From the NCBI RefSeq assembly GCF_029543155.1, contig NZ_JARQXA010000005.1:310001-374000 (forward strand): 64,000 nucleotides of DNA, given 5' to 3'. A program made the position numbers and the translations under genes. The DNA is from Sphingomonas sp. HITSZ_GF (GTDB lineage Bacteria > Pseudomonadota > Alphaproteobacteria > Sphingomonadales > Sphingomonadaceae). Of the stretch, positions 25,038 through 35,095 are shown piece after piece. Position 1 is the first letter of the stretch; the number at the start of each line of letters is the position of its first letter. Under the pieces are notes generated by a model, which saw nothing but the letters and a program-made list of their open reading frames with translations, searched no databases and had not been told where the DNA came from.

Positions 25038-25092
25038 AATCCTCCCCCTGAGGGGGAGGGGGACCGCCAGCGTAGCTGGTGGTGGAGGGGGA
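25038..25092. repeat. Left inverted repeat flanking the DUF559 gene
   Basis: The block AATCCTCCCCCTGAGGGGGA with AGGGGGACCGCC (25038-25068) and the block GGTGGTGGAGGGGG (25078-25091) reappear inverted at 25452-25499. The first block is itself a hairpin. It ends a few bases before the DUF559 start codon. Confidence 0.8.
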
Positions 25093-25097
25093 GCGCC

Positions 25098-25532
25098 GTG
25101 GAAATCACCGGCCCGCCAGGGACAATCCGGCAGGCGAAGCGATTGCGGCGCGAGATGTCGTTGCCGGAAGCATTGTTATGGCGCGAATTGCGAAAACGCC
25201 CAGCAAGCCTGAAATTCCGGCGCCAGCATCCTGCCGGCCCCTATGTGCTCGACTTTTACTGCGACGCCGTTCGTCTGGCCATCGAGGTGGACGGCGAAGT
25301 GCATGAGCGCGGCAACAGGCCGGCACTGGATGCCGTGCGCGATGCCTGGCTTGCGATGCAGAGCGTGCGGACGCTTCGTATTCCCGTGCGGGAGGTGCTG
25401 AGTGATTTGGACGCAGTGATCCGCCACATCGTCTTCACCACCTGCGGCGAGCCCCCTCCACCGCCTTCGGCGGTCCCCCTCCCCCTCCGGGGGAGGATTG
25501 AGGAGGTGGCGCAGCCTTGGCGTCGCCGCTAA
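25098..25532 (+). CDS. DUF559 (Vsr-like) endonuclease-fold protein
   Basis: A 144-residue DUF559 protein, a family related in fold to very-short-patch-repair (PD-(D/E)XK) endonucleases. Visible family features are RREMSLPEALLWRELR, LKFRRQHPAGPYVLDFYC and LAIEVDGEVHE, with the aspartate, glutamate and histidine expected of the metal site. The biochemical role is not established in general. From about residue 118 the tail (GEPPPPPSAVPLPLRG) is encoded by the right-hand inverted repeat, so the C-terminus is probably non-conserved. The gene sits neatly between inverted repeats and 12 bases before a halogenase gene, and may be a small mobile passenger. Confidence 0.88.
   Translation: MEITGPPGTIRQAKRLRREMSLPEALLWRELRKRPASLKFRRQHPAGPYVLDFYCDAVRLAIEVDGEVHERGNRPALDAVRDAWLAMQSVRTLRIPVREVLSDLDAVIRHIVFTTCGEPPPPPSAVPLPLRGRIEEVAQPWRRR
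25452..25499. repeat. Right inverted repeat flanking the DUF559 gene
   Basis: CCCCCTCCACCGCC (25452-25465) and GGCGGTCCCCCTCCCCCTCC followed by GGGGGAGGATT (25469-25499) mirror the left repeat with one or two changes over about 45 bases. It overlaps the 3' end of the DUF559 reading frame. Confidence 0.8.
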
Positions 25533-25544
25533 GCTCGCCGCAAC

Positions 25545-27068
25545 ATGGGCAAGAGGCGCATATTGATCCTGGGAGGGGGCACCGCGGGGTGGCTTACGGC
25601 CGCCTATCTCGCGCGTTTCCTCGACCTGGCCGACCAGGCGCAGATCGAGATCACTTTGCTCGAATCGCCCGAGCTCGGCATCATCGGGGTGGGCGAAGGC
25701 ACCTTCCCCACGATCCGCTCGACGCTCAAATTCCTCGGTATCGACGAGACACGCTTCATCCGCGCAACCTCGGCGACGTTCAAGCAGGGCATCCGCTTCA
25801 ACGACTGGCTGCACGCGCCGCTGCCCGACGGCACGCGCCACCATTATCTGCACCCGTTCGAGGCACCCTTCTACACCGAGGGCACCAGCCTGGTGCCCTA
25901 TTGGCTGCTCCAGGATACGGCGACCCGCCCGCCCTTCGCCGAGGCGGTGACGATCCAGAACCGCGTCGCCGAGAGCCGGCGCGCGCCCAAGAAGCAAGGC
26001 GAAGGCGAGTTCTCCGGCCCGCTCAACTACGCCTATCATTTCGACGCGGCGCGGCTCGCCAAGGTGCTGGAGGAGCGGGCGATCGAGCTGGGCGTGCGGC
26101 ACGTCACCGGACTGCTCACCGATGTCGAGCTGGACGCGGACGGCGCGATCGCGCGGATCGTCACTCGCGAGCAGGGTGCGCTCGAGGCCGACCTCTATAT
26201 CGACTGCTCGGGCTTCCGGGCGGAGCTGATCGGCAAGGCGCTGGGCGTCGGCTTCCGTTCGGTGCGCGACGTGCTGTTCACCGACCGGGCGCTCGCCTGC
26301 AAGATCCCCTATGGCGATCCCGACGCGCCGATCGAGAGCTTCACCATCGCCGCCGCGCATCCGGCGGGCTGGACCTGGGACATCGGGCTGGAGGGCGCGC
26401 GCGGGATCGGTACCGTCTATTCGTCGACCCATATGTCCGACGACGAGGCCGCGCAGGTGCTGCGCGGCTATATCGGGCATGACGAATACAAGGCGCGGAT
26501 CATCCCGTTCGAGCCCGGCTACCGCGAGGCGCAATGGGTGAAGAATTGCGTGGCGGTGGGCCTGTCGGGCGGGTTCCTCGAGCCGCTCGAATCGACCGGC
26601 GTGGTGCTGATCGAGGCGGCGGTGGGGATGATCGCCGAGCTGTTTCCGCATGGCGGCCCGATCGATGCGCCGGCGAAGCGCTTCAACCAGCTGATTGTCG
26701 CGCGTTACGAGCGGATCATCAACTTCCTCAAGCTCCATTACTGCCTGAGCCGGCGCGAGGAGCCCTTCTGGCGCGACAATGCCGATCCGGCGTCGATCCC
26801 GCAGGCGCTGCAGGAGCTGCTCGCCCAGTGGCGCTACCGACCGCCGGGCCGGTTCGATTTCACGCTCGACCTCGAGAGCTTCGCCTTCTTCAACTATCAG
26901 TACATCCTCTACGGGATGGACTTCCGCACCGACCTGTCAGGCGGGCGCGGCGACTTCCCCAACATGGCGGCCGCGGAGAAGCTGTTCGCGCGAATCCGGA
27001 ATTTCTCCGAACGCGCGACCGAGGACCTGCCGACGCACCGGGCACTGATCCGGGCGATCAACGGGTGA
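25545..27068 (+). CDS. Tryptophan-halogenase-family flavoprotein
   Basis: A 507-residue member of the FADH2-dependent tryptophan halogenase family. The FAD motif GGGTAGW is at 10-16. Lys80 (SATFK) aligns with the catalytic lysine 79 of PrnA, and Glu349 (FLEPLESTG) with its catalytic glutamate. The halogenase signature WxWxIP is present only as WTWDIG, with the proline replaced by glycine. Family members beside TBDRs are very common in sphingomonads and their substrates are unproven, so halogenation of free tryptophan should not be assumed. It starts 12 bases after the DUF559 gene and is convergent with a porin gene. Unlike the second copy at 40260, it has no SapC or cupin partner. Confidence 0.9.
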   Translation: MGKRRILILGGGTAGWLTAAYLARFLDLADQAQIEITLLESPELGIIGVGEGTFPTIRSTLKFLGIDETRFIRATSATFKQGIRFNDWLHAPLPDGTRHHYLHPFEAPFYTEGTSLVPYWLLQDTATRPPFAEAVTIQNRVAESRRAPKKQGEGEFSGPLNYAYHFDAARLAKVLEERAIELGVRHVTGLLTDVELDADGAIARIVTREQGALEADLYIDCSGFRAELIGKALGVGFRSVRDVLFTDRALACKIPYGDPDAPIESFTIAAAHPAGWTWDIGLEGARGIGTVYSSTHMSDDEAAQVLRGYIGHDEYKARIIPFEPGYREAQWVKNCVAVGLSGGFLEPLESTGVVLIEAAVGMIAELFPHGGPIDAPAKRFNQLIVARYERIINFLKLHYCLSRREEPFWRDNADPASIPQALQELLAQWRYRPPGRFDFTLDLESFAFFNYQYILYGMDFRTDLSGGRGDFPNMAAAEKLFARIRNFSERATEDLPTHRALIRAING

Positions 27069-27093
27069 CCCCGAGGCGTCCATAAGCCTTGTC

Positions 27094-27157
27094 GTCATCC
27101 CGGCAAAAGCCGGGATCTCAGGCGAAGGCGCGGGACAAGGGCCGCTCGGGATGACGG
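27094..27157. repeat. Intergenic palindromic repeat, one full unit plus fragment
   Basis: Bases 27094-27119 match the GTCATCCCGGCGAAAG unit with one change (GCAAAAG). Only the end of a mirrored unit (CTCGGGATGACGG, 27145-27157) follows. It separates convergent halogenase and porin genes. Confidence 0.8.
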
Positions 27158-27176
27158 CCATTGGGCTGGCTGATGG

Positions 27177-28385
27177 TCAGAGGCTCCAGTCGAGCTGCAG
27201 CCAGAGCTTGTCGGTATCCGTCGCAAACCTGTCCGCCCGGTAATGGGCATAGCGCGCCGAGAGCGCGTAGCGGCCGCGCTTGACGCCGGCGATCAGGTCG
27301 AGCTCGTCGCCATAATGCTGGCCCTGCCGGTCGCTATCGAAGCGGTGCCAGGTGGCGCCGAGGGTGATCGCGTCGAGCGGGCCGACCTGCTTCCAGCCAT
27401 AGCCGACCGTGCCGTAGCGATCGCGCAGCCCGGCCGGCGGTGTGGTGCCGAACTTGCCCGCCCAGCCGTTGAACTTGAAATAGGAGGCGAGCGGCGTCTG
27501 CACGCTGGTCAGCGCCGCGCCCTTGTCGGCGCCGAGCACTTCATAGCCGGCGGTGAGGCTGAGCGCCCGGGCAGTCAGGTTCAGCTCGCCCAGCCAATAA
27601 TCGGCAGTGTAGCGATTGGGGTTGCGGTGCCAGTCGCTCTGGCGGGCCCAGCTGGCGACATATCCTAGCGACACCTGCTTCGCGAGCGTCTGCTTGCCGG
27701 CGAAGCGCACGCCATAGGTCTGGCTCGACAGGCGGAAGCCCTGGACCGCCGCCTGGTCCTGGTCGACCAGATAGGCGAAGGCGCTGAGCGTGCCCGCGCC
27801 GGTGCCGTAGCCGAGCACGGCGAAGAGATTGTCGCCGCCGATCGACACGGGCCGCGCGCCGGTGCCGTTGCGACCGTTCACGGTGCGGACGCTCCAGCTA
27901 TAGGCAATGTCCGCGTTCAGCCCGAGCGGCTTGCCATATTGGAAGCGCACCGCGTCATAGGTCTGCTCGCTCTGCCGCCACGGCGCCGTGCCGACGAAGC
28001 GATCATCGGCGAAGTTTAGCCGCTGGCGGCCCGCGGTGAACGCCAGCCCGTCCTTGCCGGCATAGCGGAGCTGGGCGCGGTTGAGCTCGATATTCTCGGG
28101 ATCGACGACCAGCGGATAGCGCGTCTTGCCGTTGGTGCCGTCGTTGTAGCCGGTGGCGAGCGCGATCACGCCCTCGCCCTCGACCAGCGCCGACCAGCGC
28201 TTCCAGCTGGCGGCGAGGCCAGGGCGGACGCGCAGGGTGACTGCATCGGCGTCCTCCGGCAGCCCGCCCTGGTCGACATGCTCATAGCGCAGCCGCACCT
28301 CGGCGGTCGGCATGAGCTTCACCTGCTGGGCATGGGCGGCCGCGGGCACGAGCAGCCCCGCGGCGCAGAAAAGCGCATGTCGCAT
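27177..28385 (-). CDS. Outer-membrane porin, alginate-export family type
   Basis: A 402-residue beta-barrel protein with a signal peptide (LFCAAGLLVPAAAHAQ). Alternating strands run through the whole length, for example AEVRLRYEHVDQGG and TAGRQRLNFADDRFVG. The central pattern RPGLAASW ... LVEGEG ... ELNRAQLRY ... GRQ matches the alginate-export porin family (AlgE-like, about 400 residues). It ends in a terminal aromatic strand (LWLQLDWSL). It would allow diffusion of anionic or sugar-like solutes. It lies downstream of the antiporter gene, behind a hairpin, and could share a message with it. Confidence 0.8.
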   Translation of the reverse strand: MRHALFCAAGLLVPAAAHAQQVKLMPTAEVRLRYEHVDQGGLPEDADAVTLRVRPGLAASWKRWSALVEGEGVIALATGYNDGTNGKTRYPLVVDPENIELNRAQLRYAGKDGLAFTAGRQRLNFADDRFVGTAPWRQSEQTYDAVRFQYGKPLGLNADIAYSWSVRTVNGRNGTGARPVSIGGDNLFAVLGYGTGAGTLSAFAYLVDQDQAAVQGFRLSSQTYGVRFAGKQTLAKQVSLGYVASWARQSDWHRNPNRYTADYWLGELNLTARALSLTAGYEVLGADKGAALTSVQTPLASYFKFNGWAGKFGTTPPAGLRDRYGTVGYGWKQVGPLDAITLGATWHRFDSDRQGQHYGDELDLIAGVKRGRYALSARYAHYRADRFATDTDKLWLQLDWSL

Positions 28386-28401
28386 CGAATTTCTCCGGGA
28401 T

Positions 28402-28436
28402 GTGCCCGCTCTGCGTCACGCGCGCGGAGCGGGCAC
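28402..28436 (-). terminator. Hairpin between antiporter and porin genes
   Basis: GTGCCCGCTC (28402-28411) pairs perfectly with GAGCGGGCAC (28427-28436) around a 15-base loop, 12 bases beyond the antiporter stop. There is no T tract on the minus strand, so termination may be partial or the hairpin may stabilise an mRNA end. Confidence 0.45.
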
Positions 28437-28447
28437 CGGGGGGGCTC

Positions 28448-29815
28448 TTACGCGGCGACGGCCAGCTTGGGATCGAGCGCTTCGAGCTCGCCCGAGGCGC
28501 GCGCCTTGCGGCCATAGACCAGCTCGAACAGCGGCGTGGCCATCACCGTGGTGACGATCGCCATCAGCACCATCATCGAGAACAGCGTCGGCCCGATCAC
28601 ACCCTTTTGCAGGCCGATGTTGATGATGATCAGCTCCATCAGCCCGCGCGAGTTCATCAGCGCGCCGATGCCGAGCGCAGTGCGGTTGTCCTCACCGGCC
28701 AGCCGCGCCGCCGCCCAGCAGGCGCCGAACTTGGCGAGGATCGAGACGATCAGGATGCCCAGCGCGATCAGCAGCAGCGGCACCGAATTGACCATGTCCA
28801 TCCGGGTGTTGAGGCCCGAATAGGTGAAGAACATCGGCAGCAGCAGGACGACCGCGAACGGCTCGACCTTCTTCTTCAGCTCCTCGACGAACAGGCCGCG
28901 CGGCATGCAGGCGCCGAGCAGGAAGCCGCCGAACACCGCGTGAATGCCGATCGCGTCCATCAGGAAGGCAGAGAGGCTGAACAGCGTCAGCGTGATCGCC
29001 ATCACCGTGTAGCTCATCTCGCCGCGCGCCTCGACCGCACGGCCGAGCGGGGCGAGCAGGCGCTTGCCGAACAGGATCATGAACAGCGCATAGGTGAGCC
29101 CACCGCCGATCGCGATCACCGCGACGCCCGGCCCGGCGCCGAAGGTGGCGAGGACGATCGCCAGCACGCACCAGGAAACCGCGTCGTCGAACGCGCCTGC
29201 GGTGAGCGACAGCGTGCCGAGCGAGGTGTTGGCCAGGCCGCGCTCGTTGATGATGCGCGCGAGCATCGGGAAGGCGGTGAGCGCGATGCAGGCGCCCATG
29301 AACAAGGTGGCGTTCGACTGGCTGATACCCGGCGCGAACAGGCCCGGCACGGTGAGCAGGAACGGCGTGATCATCGCGGCCAGGATGAAGGGCGTGACGA
29401 TGCCCGCGGCGGAGACGCCGGCGGCGCTCTTCGCCTTGGACTTGAAGTGATCGGTCTGCAGCGTGCAGCCGACCAGGAACATGTAGAGCCCGACGCCGAA
29501 CTGGGCGCCGACATAAAGGACGTTACGCGTCTCCTTGGGGAAGAGCGCCGTCTGGAAATCGGGGAAGACCAGGCCGAGCAGCGACGGCCCGAGCAGCACG
29601 CCGGCGATCATCTCGCCGACCACCTGGGGCTGGCCCAGGAACTTCTGGCCGGCCCAGCCGACGATGCGGCAGGTGACCAGGATCACGGCGATCTGGAGGA
29701 AGAAGTGGATCGAATAATCGCCCGGCACCATCGACTTGACGGCGTTCACCGCAGGCCCATGCGCTCCCAGCACATCGCCCAGCGCACGCAGGCCTTCGTT
29801 CAGCAATTCGAGCAT
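28448..29815 (-). CDS. Cation:proton antiporter, CPA2 family
   Basis: A 455-residue integral membrane protein with about 12 or 13 hydrophobic segments. GWAGQKFLGQPQVVGEMIAG and LLGPSLLG at the N-terminus and SLTAGAFDDAVSWCVLAIVL in the middle are hallmark regions of KefB/NhaS-type Na+/K+:H+ exchangers. I start at the ATG 29815, which follows GGGGGAAGG and gives MLELLNEGLRALGD; the in-frame extension to 29965 is polar and implausible. No TrkA-N regulatory domain is present. It would exchange K+ or Na+ for protons to control pH and ion balance. Confidence 0.9.
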   Translation of the reverse strand: MLELLNEGLRALGDVLGAHGPAVNAVKSMVPGDYSIHFFLQIAVILVTCRIVGWAGQKFLGQPQVVGEMIAGVLLGPSLLGLVFPDFQTALFPKETRNVLYVGAQFGVGLYMFLVGCTLQTDHFKSKAKSAAGVSAAGIVTPFILAAMITPFLLTVPGLFAPGISQSNATLFMGACIALTAFPMLARIINERGLANTSLGTLSLTAGAFDDAVSWCVLAIVLATFGAGPGVAVIAIGGGLTYALFMILFGKRLLAPLGRAVEARGEMSYTVMAITLTLFSLSAFLMDAIGIHAVFGGFLLGACMPRGLFVEELKKKVEPFAVVLLLPMFFTYSGLNTRMDMVNSVPLLLIALGILIVSILAKFGACWAAARLAGEDNRTALGIGALMNSRGLMELIIINIGLQKGVIGPTLFSMMVLMAIVTTVMATPLFELVYGRKARASGELEALDPKLAVAA

Positions 29816-29976
29816 CAACCTTCCCCCACGATCCTCTCGCGCGGCCGCTTGCCGGCCTGTCGCATGGCCTGAGGGAGCGCAGCCCGGCGCCAGCATGCAA
29901 CAGCAAAATTCGGCACCCCCCGCATTTTTCCGTCCCCGTCGCGCTTTCTGTTGCATCGAGCGCACACAGTAGTAAC

Positions 29977-30017
29977 GTACCTACATGACAACGCGGACAA
30001 TCTAGGTACGTAGGTAC
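29977..30017. promoter_or_regulatory. Operator candidate of the toxin-antitoxin operon
   Basis: GTACCTAC (29977-29984) is mirrored by GTAGGTAC (30010-30017). The right arm is also part of the direct repeat TAGGTACGTAGGTAC (30003-30017), which ends three bases before the antitoxin ATG. Antitoxins of this class repress their own operon at such palindromes. Confidence 0.6.
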
Positions 30018-30020
30018 AAA

Positions 30021-30245
30021 ATGAAGGTGGTCACCAGCCGCGAATTCAACCAGGACGTGAGCGCTGCGAAGCGAGTCGCGCGCGCCGAGCCGGTGTTCGT
30101 CACCGATCGCGGGCGGCCTACCCATGTGCTGATGAGCATCGATCAGTTCCGCCAGCTCACCGGCCAGCGCGAGAGCATCGTCGACCTGCTCGCCCTGCCC
30201 GCCGGCAGCCCCGATGCCGAGCTGGCGCCGCCGGGCCGCTGGTGA
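30021..30245 (+). CDS. Phd/YefM-family antitoxin
   Basis: A 74-residue antitoxin. MKVVTSREFNQDVSAAKR and PVFVTDRGRPTHVLMS form the DNA-binding and dimerisation part of the Phd/YefM fold; the C-terminal tail (IVDLLALPAGSPDAEL) is the acidic, flexible part that wraps the toxin. It neutralises the PIN-domain protein encoded next and probably represses the operon at the repeats just upstream. The TGA overlaps the next start. Confidence 0.9.
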   Translation: MKVVTSREFNQDVSAAKRVARAEPVFVTDRGRPTHVLMSIDQFRQLTGQRESIVDLLALPAGSPDAELAPPGRW

Positions 30246-30742
30246 TGTTCCTGCTCGACACGCCGATCGTCTTCGAGCTGCGAAGTGCCCGCTCCGGACG
30301 CGCCGAGCCGGGGCTGACTGCCTGGGCTTCGAGCGTGGCGCGCGAGCGGCTGTTCCTATCTGCGATCAGCCTTGTCGAACTGGAGACCAGCGCCGCCGAA
30401 GCCGCACGGCGCGACAAGGCGGCGGGGGCGATGCTGCGCAGCTGGATCGACGAGCAGCTGATCCCGGCCTTCGACGGCCATGTGCTGCCGCTCGACGCTG
30501 CGGTGGCGCGCCGGCGCGGGCAGCTCGCGCTTGCCGAGACGCGCGACGCGCTGCTCGCGGCCACCGCGCTCGAACATGGGCTCACGCTGGTGACGCGCAA
30601 CACCGCGGCATTCCGCGGCGCGCGCGTGAAACTGTTCGATCCGCGCGGCTACACCGCCGATGCGGCGGAGGACGAAGGCGACTGGCGCGACGCGGCGCGC
30701 ACCGGCCCGCTATGGCTCAAGAACCTGTTCGTCCGCGCCTGA
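30245..30742 (+). CDS. VapC-like PIN-domain ribonuclease toxin
   Basis: A 165-residue PIN-domain protein. The acidic metal-binding positions are Asp5 (FLLDTPIVFELR), the glutamate of SLVELETS and the aspartate of ETRDALLAATALEHG; LTLVTRNTAAF is the usual fourth region, where the fold often has TRNxxDF. VapC toxins cleave tRNA or rRNA when free of antitoxin. The ATG at 30245 overlaps the antitoxin stop by one base; a GTG three bases earlier is also possible. At 165 residues it is longer than the usual 130, with an extra C-terminal segment (EGDWRDAARTGPLWLKNLF) of unknown role. Confidence 0.88.
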   Translation: MFLLDTPIVFELRSARSGRAEPGLTAWASSVARERLFLSAISLVELETSAAEAARRDKAAGAMLRSWIDEQLIPAFDGHVLPLDAAVARRRGQLALAETRDALLAATALEHGLTLVTRNTAAFRGARVKLFDPRGYTADAAEDEGDWRDAARTGPLWLKNLFVRA

Positions 30743-30810
30743 CGCCAGCCCGAGGAAGCGCGTAGCCCCGGCTTCACGATGAGTTAGACATTTTCCGGCA
30801 ACAAAGCGTA

Positions 30811-31335
30811 ATGGTACCGAAGCTCAAGCCGATCTTTCACGCCCTTGCCCCGCTGCTGCGCGGCGAAAAGCAGCGTCAGGCCGCGGTCGACAAGGTCGAT
30901 GTCGCCGAGACCAAGCAGTCTGCCGAGCTCAAGGCGATCGTCGAGGAAGTCGCCGAAATCTTCGGCACCGAGATGGGCATCGCTACGCTGATCGACCGGC
31001 AGACCCAGCACATCCTCGCCTGCCATGGCGGCGAACTCGAATCGGGTCCGCGCGACATCTCGTTCTGCGGCCACACCATTGCGCGGCCCGACGAGATCAT
31101 GTGCGTGTTCGACGCAACGCACGATCCGCGCTTCGCCGGCAATCCGCTGGTCCTGGGGACACCGCATATCCGCTTCTATGTCGGCACACCGCTGATCTCG
31201 TCCGAGGGCGAGGCGCTGGGCGCCTTGTGCGCGATCGATTCGCGCCCGCGGATGAGCCTGCTGCCCGAGCAGAGCAAGCGGCTGCGCGCGCTGGCGGAGA
31301 AGGCGGCGAGCATCCTCGCCACCGCGCAGGGCTAG
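30811..31335 (+). CDS. GAF-domain protein
   Basis: A 174-residue cytoplasmic protein with a single GAF domain (about 45-170): GIATLIDRQTQHILACHGGE, DISFCGHTI, FYVGTPLIS and ALGALCAID are typical. The region RDISFCGHTIARPDEIM is the part that in related sensors lines the ligand pocket. There is no output domain, so it probably works with a kinase in trans. It is convergent with a receiver gene and the two stop codons overlap by three bases (GGCTAGACG), which implies transcriptional interference or close co-control. Confidence 0.87.
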   Translation: MVPKLKPIFHALAPLLRGEKQRQAAVDKVDVAETKQSAELKAIVEEVAEIFGTEMGIATLIDRQTQHILACHGGELESGPRDISFCGHTIARPDEIMCVFDATHDPRFAGNPLVLGTPHIRFYVGTPLISSEGEALGALCAIDSRPRMSLLPEQSKRLRALAEKAASILATAQG

Positions 31336-31721
31336 ACGCTCTCCCGGCGCAGATTGTTGTTGCGCAGCACGTCGGTCACCCGCTGCACCAGCTCGTCGGG
31401 CTCAAACGGCTTGACCAGATAGTCGTTGGCGCCCGCGCCCATCGCCTCGTCGATCTCGCGCTCGCTGCCCTTGGCGGACAGCATCAGGATCGGGGTGAGG
31501 TACAGCGCCGGCAGCCGGCGCAGCGCGCGCAGGATGTCGAGCCCCTGCATGCCCGGCAGCGACTGATCGAGGATCACTAGATCGGGCTTCTTGAACGCGA
31601 TGGTATCGAAAGCCAGCGTGCCGTGATGGATCACGCCGACGATGTGCCCGGCGCGGCTGAGCACCTGCTGCACCACGGCGCCGACCAGCTCGTCGTCCTC
31701 GACATAGATGATGCGCGCCAT
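31332..31721 (-). CDS. Single-domain response regulator (receiver only)
   Basis: A 129-residue CheY-like receiver with the acidic pair Asp9/Asp10 (YVEDDELVG), phosphoacceptor Asp52 (LVILDQSLPG), serine in MLSAKGS and lysine in DYLVKPF. There is no DNA-binding output, so it must act by protein contact or as a phosphate relay partner. It lies three bases after a second receiver gene that begins with the same MARII and has the same VxPFxPDELVxRV end, so the pair arose by duplication. Confidence 0.93.
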   Translation of the reverse strand: MARIIYVEDDELVGAVVQQVLSRAGHIVGVIHHGTLAFDTIAFKKPDLVILDQSLPGMQGLDILRALRRLPALYLTPILMLSAKGSEREIDEAMGAGANDYLVKPFEPDELVQRVTDVLRNNNLRRESV

Positions 31722-31724
31722 GGC

Positions 31725-32093
31725 TCAGGCCTTCCCCAGCATCTCTTCGACGCGGAAGACGAGTTCGTCCGGGTCGAAGGGCTTCTTCAGATATTCGTTG
31801 CCGCCGGCGAAGCGCGCCAGCTCCTCGTCGCGATCGCTCCGGCGGCCGGTGAGCATCATCACGGGCAGATCGGCGAAATCGGGCATCTTCCGCAGCTCCT
31901 GGACGAGCAGAACGCCCGAGATCTCCGGCATGTTGCAATCGAGGATCACCAGATCGGGCTTGCGCGCCTTGATCACGCGCAGCGCCTCGGCGCCGTCCTT
32001 GACCAGGCCGGCGCCATGGCCCGCCGCAATCAGCGCATCGCGGGCGATCTCCCCCACCAGTTCGTCGTCATCCGCTATGATGATGCGCGCCAT
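31725..32093 (-). CDS. Single-domain response regulator (receiver only)
   Basis: A 122-residue receiver: acidic Asp8-Asp10 (IADDDELVG), phosphoacceptor Asp52 (LVILDCNMPEISG), threonine in MMLTGRRSD and lysine in YLKKPFDPDEL. It is the upstream gene of the two-receiver operon, which is divergent from a large sensor kinase. The likely partner is that kinase or its separate receiver-HPt protein. Confidence 0.93.
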   Translation of the reverse strand: MARIIIADDDELVGEIARDALIAAGHGAGLVKDGAEALRVIKARKPDLVILDCNMPEISGVLLVQELRKMPDFADLPVMMLTGRRSDRDEELARFAGGNEYLKKPFDPDELVFRVEEMLGKA

Positions 32094-32120
32094 CGCCCTT
32101 CTCGCTCGATACTAACCTAA

Positions 32121-32149
32121 ATTATAACGCGTGGGCCGCAGATGGTTGC
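32121..32149 (-). promoter_or_regulatory. Candidate promoter of the two-receiver operon
   Basis: On the minus strand a perfect TATAAT (32126-32121) lies 28 bases upstream of the receiver start. The expected -35 position (near 32149-32144) reads GCAACC, a poor match, so the promoter is weak or activator-dependent. Confidence 0.35.
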
Positions 32150-32266
32150 AGGTCCGTGCCAAATTTTGTGCCCTTCGCGCCTTTTCCGCGTTTTGCGGGA
32201 GAGGAACCGAACAGGGCGTTAACGCTCGGCCCTTAGGGACCGGGTGACAGGACAGGAGGCTTGCCG

Positions 32267-34841
<2,575 letters not shown>

Positions 34842-34854
34842 CGGCAGCACCACC

Positions 34855-34973
34855 GAAACGGTTCAAAAAGCAGCACGGCAGCGGGGTCCGCCGGCGCCGC
34901 GACGGCCTGCCCGCGCCCTCATTCTGTCGCTCCAATGCAACAGTTTGCATCAATCCGAAATTGTAAACGGTTC
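34855..34973. promoter_or_regulatory. Two AAACGGTTC sites upstream of TBDR B
   Basis: GAAACGGTTC (34855-34864) and TAAACGGTTC (34964-34973) share the nonamer AAACGGTTC, 109 bases apart, in the 254-base gap before TBDR B. The first copy is a near-dyad (GAA-CG-TTC). They are possible binding sites of one regulator not encoded in the window. Confidence 0.35.
34935..34950. promoter_or_regulatory. Dyad ATGCAA-N4-TTGCAT upstream of TBDR B
   Basis: ATGCAA (34935-34940) and TTGCAT (34945-34950) are perfect inverted arms around CAGT. It lies between the two AAACGGTTC sites. Confidence 0.4.
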
Positions 34974-34990
34974 CAGTTGATTCAGCCCGA

Positions 34991-35023
34991 TTGACAGCCG
35001 TTCCGATGATGATAGCGATAACA
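34991..35023 (+). promoter_or_regulatory. -35 box and LacI-type dyad of TBDR B
   Basis: A perfect TTGACA (34991-34996) is followed by TGATAGCGATAACA (35010-35023), which differs from the pattern TGTTAGCGCTAACA at two positions. The dyad overlaps where the -10 box should be, the classic place for a repressor. It is 73 bases before the TBDR B start. Confidence 0.45.
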
Positions 35024-35095
35024 TCAGGGAGGCATATTGCCCGCCCGACAATAAAGAAAAAGTCGCGCCAAATAAGGGCGCACTGAGGAGGGGTT

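Noticed and set aside
32094..32266. General-stress sigma factor (EcfG) promoter before the kinase
   Set aside because: GGAAC and CGTT words are present but only nine bases apart, whereas the promoter needs about 16-17.
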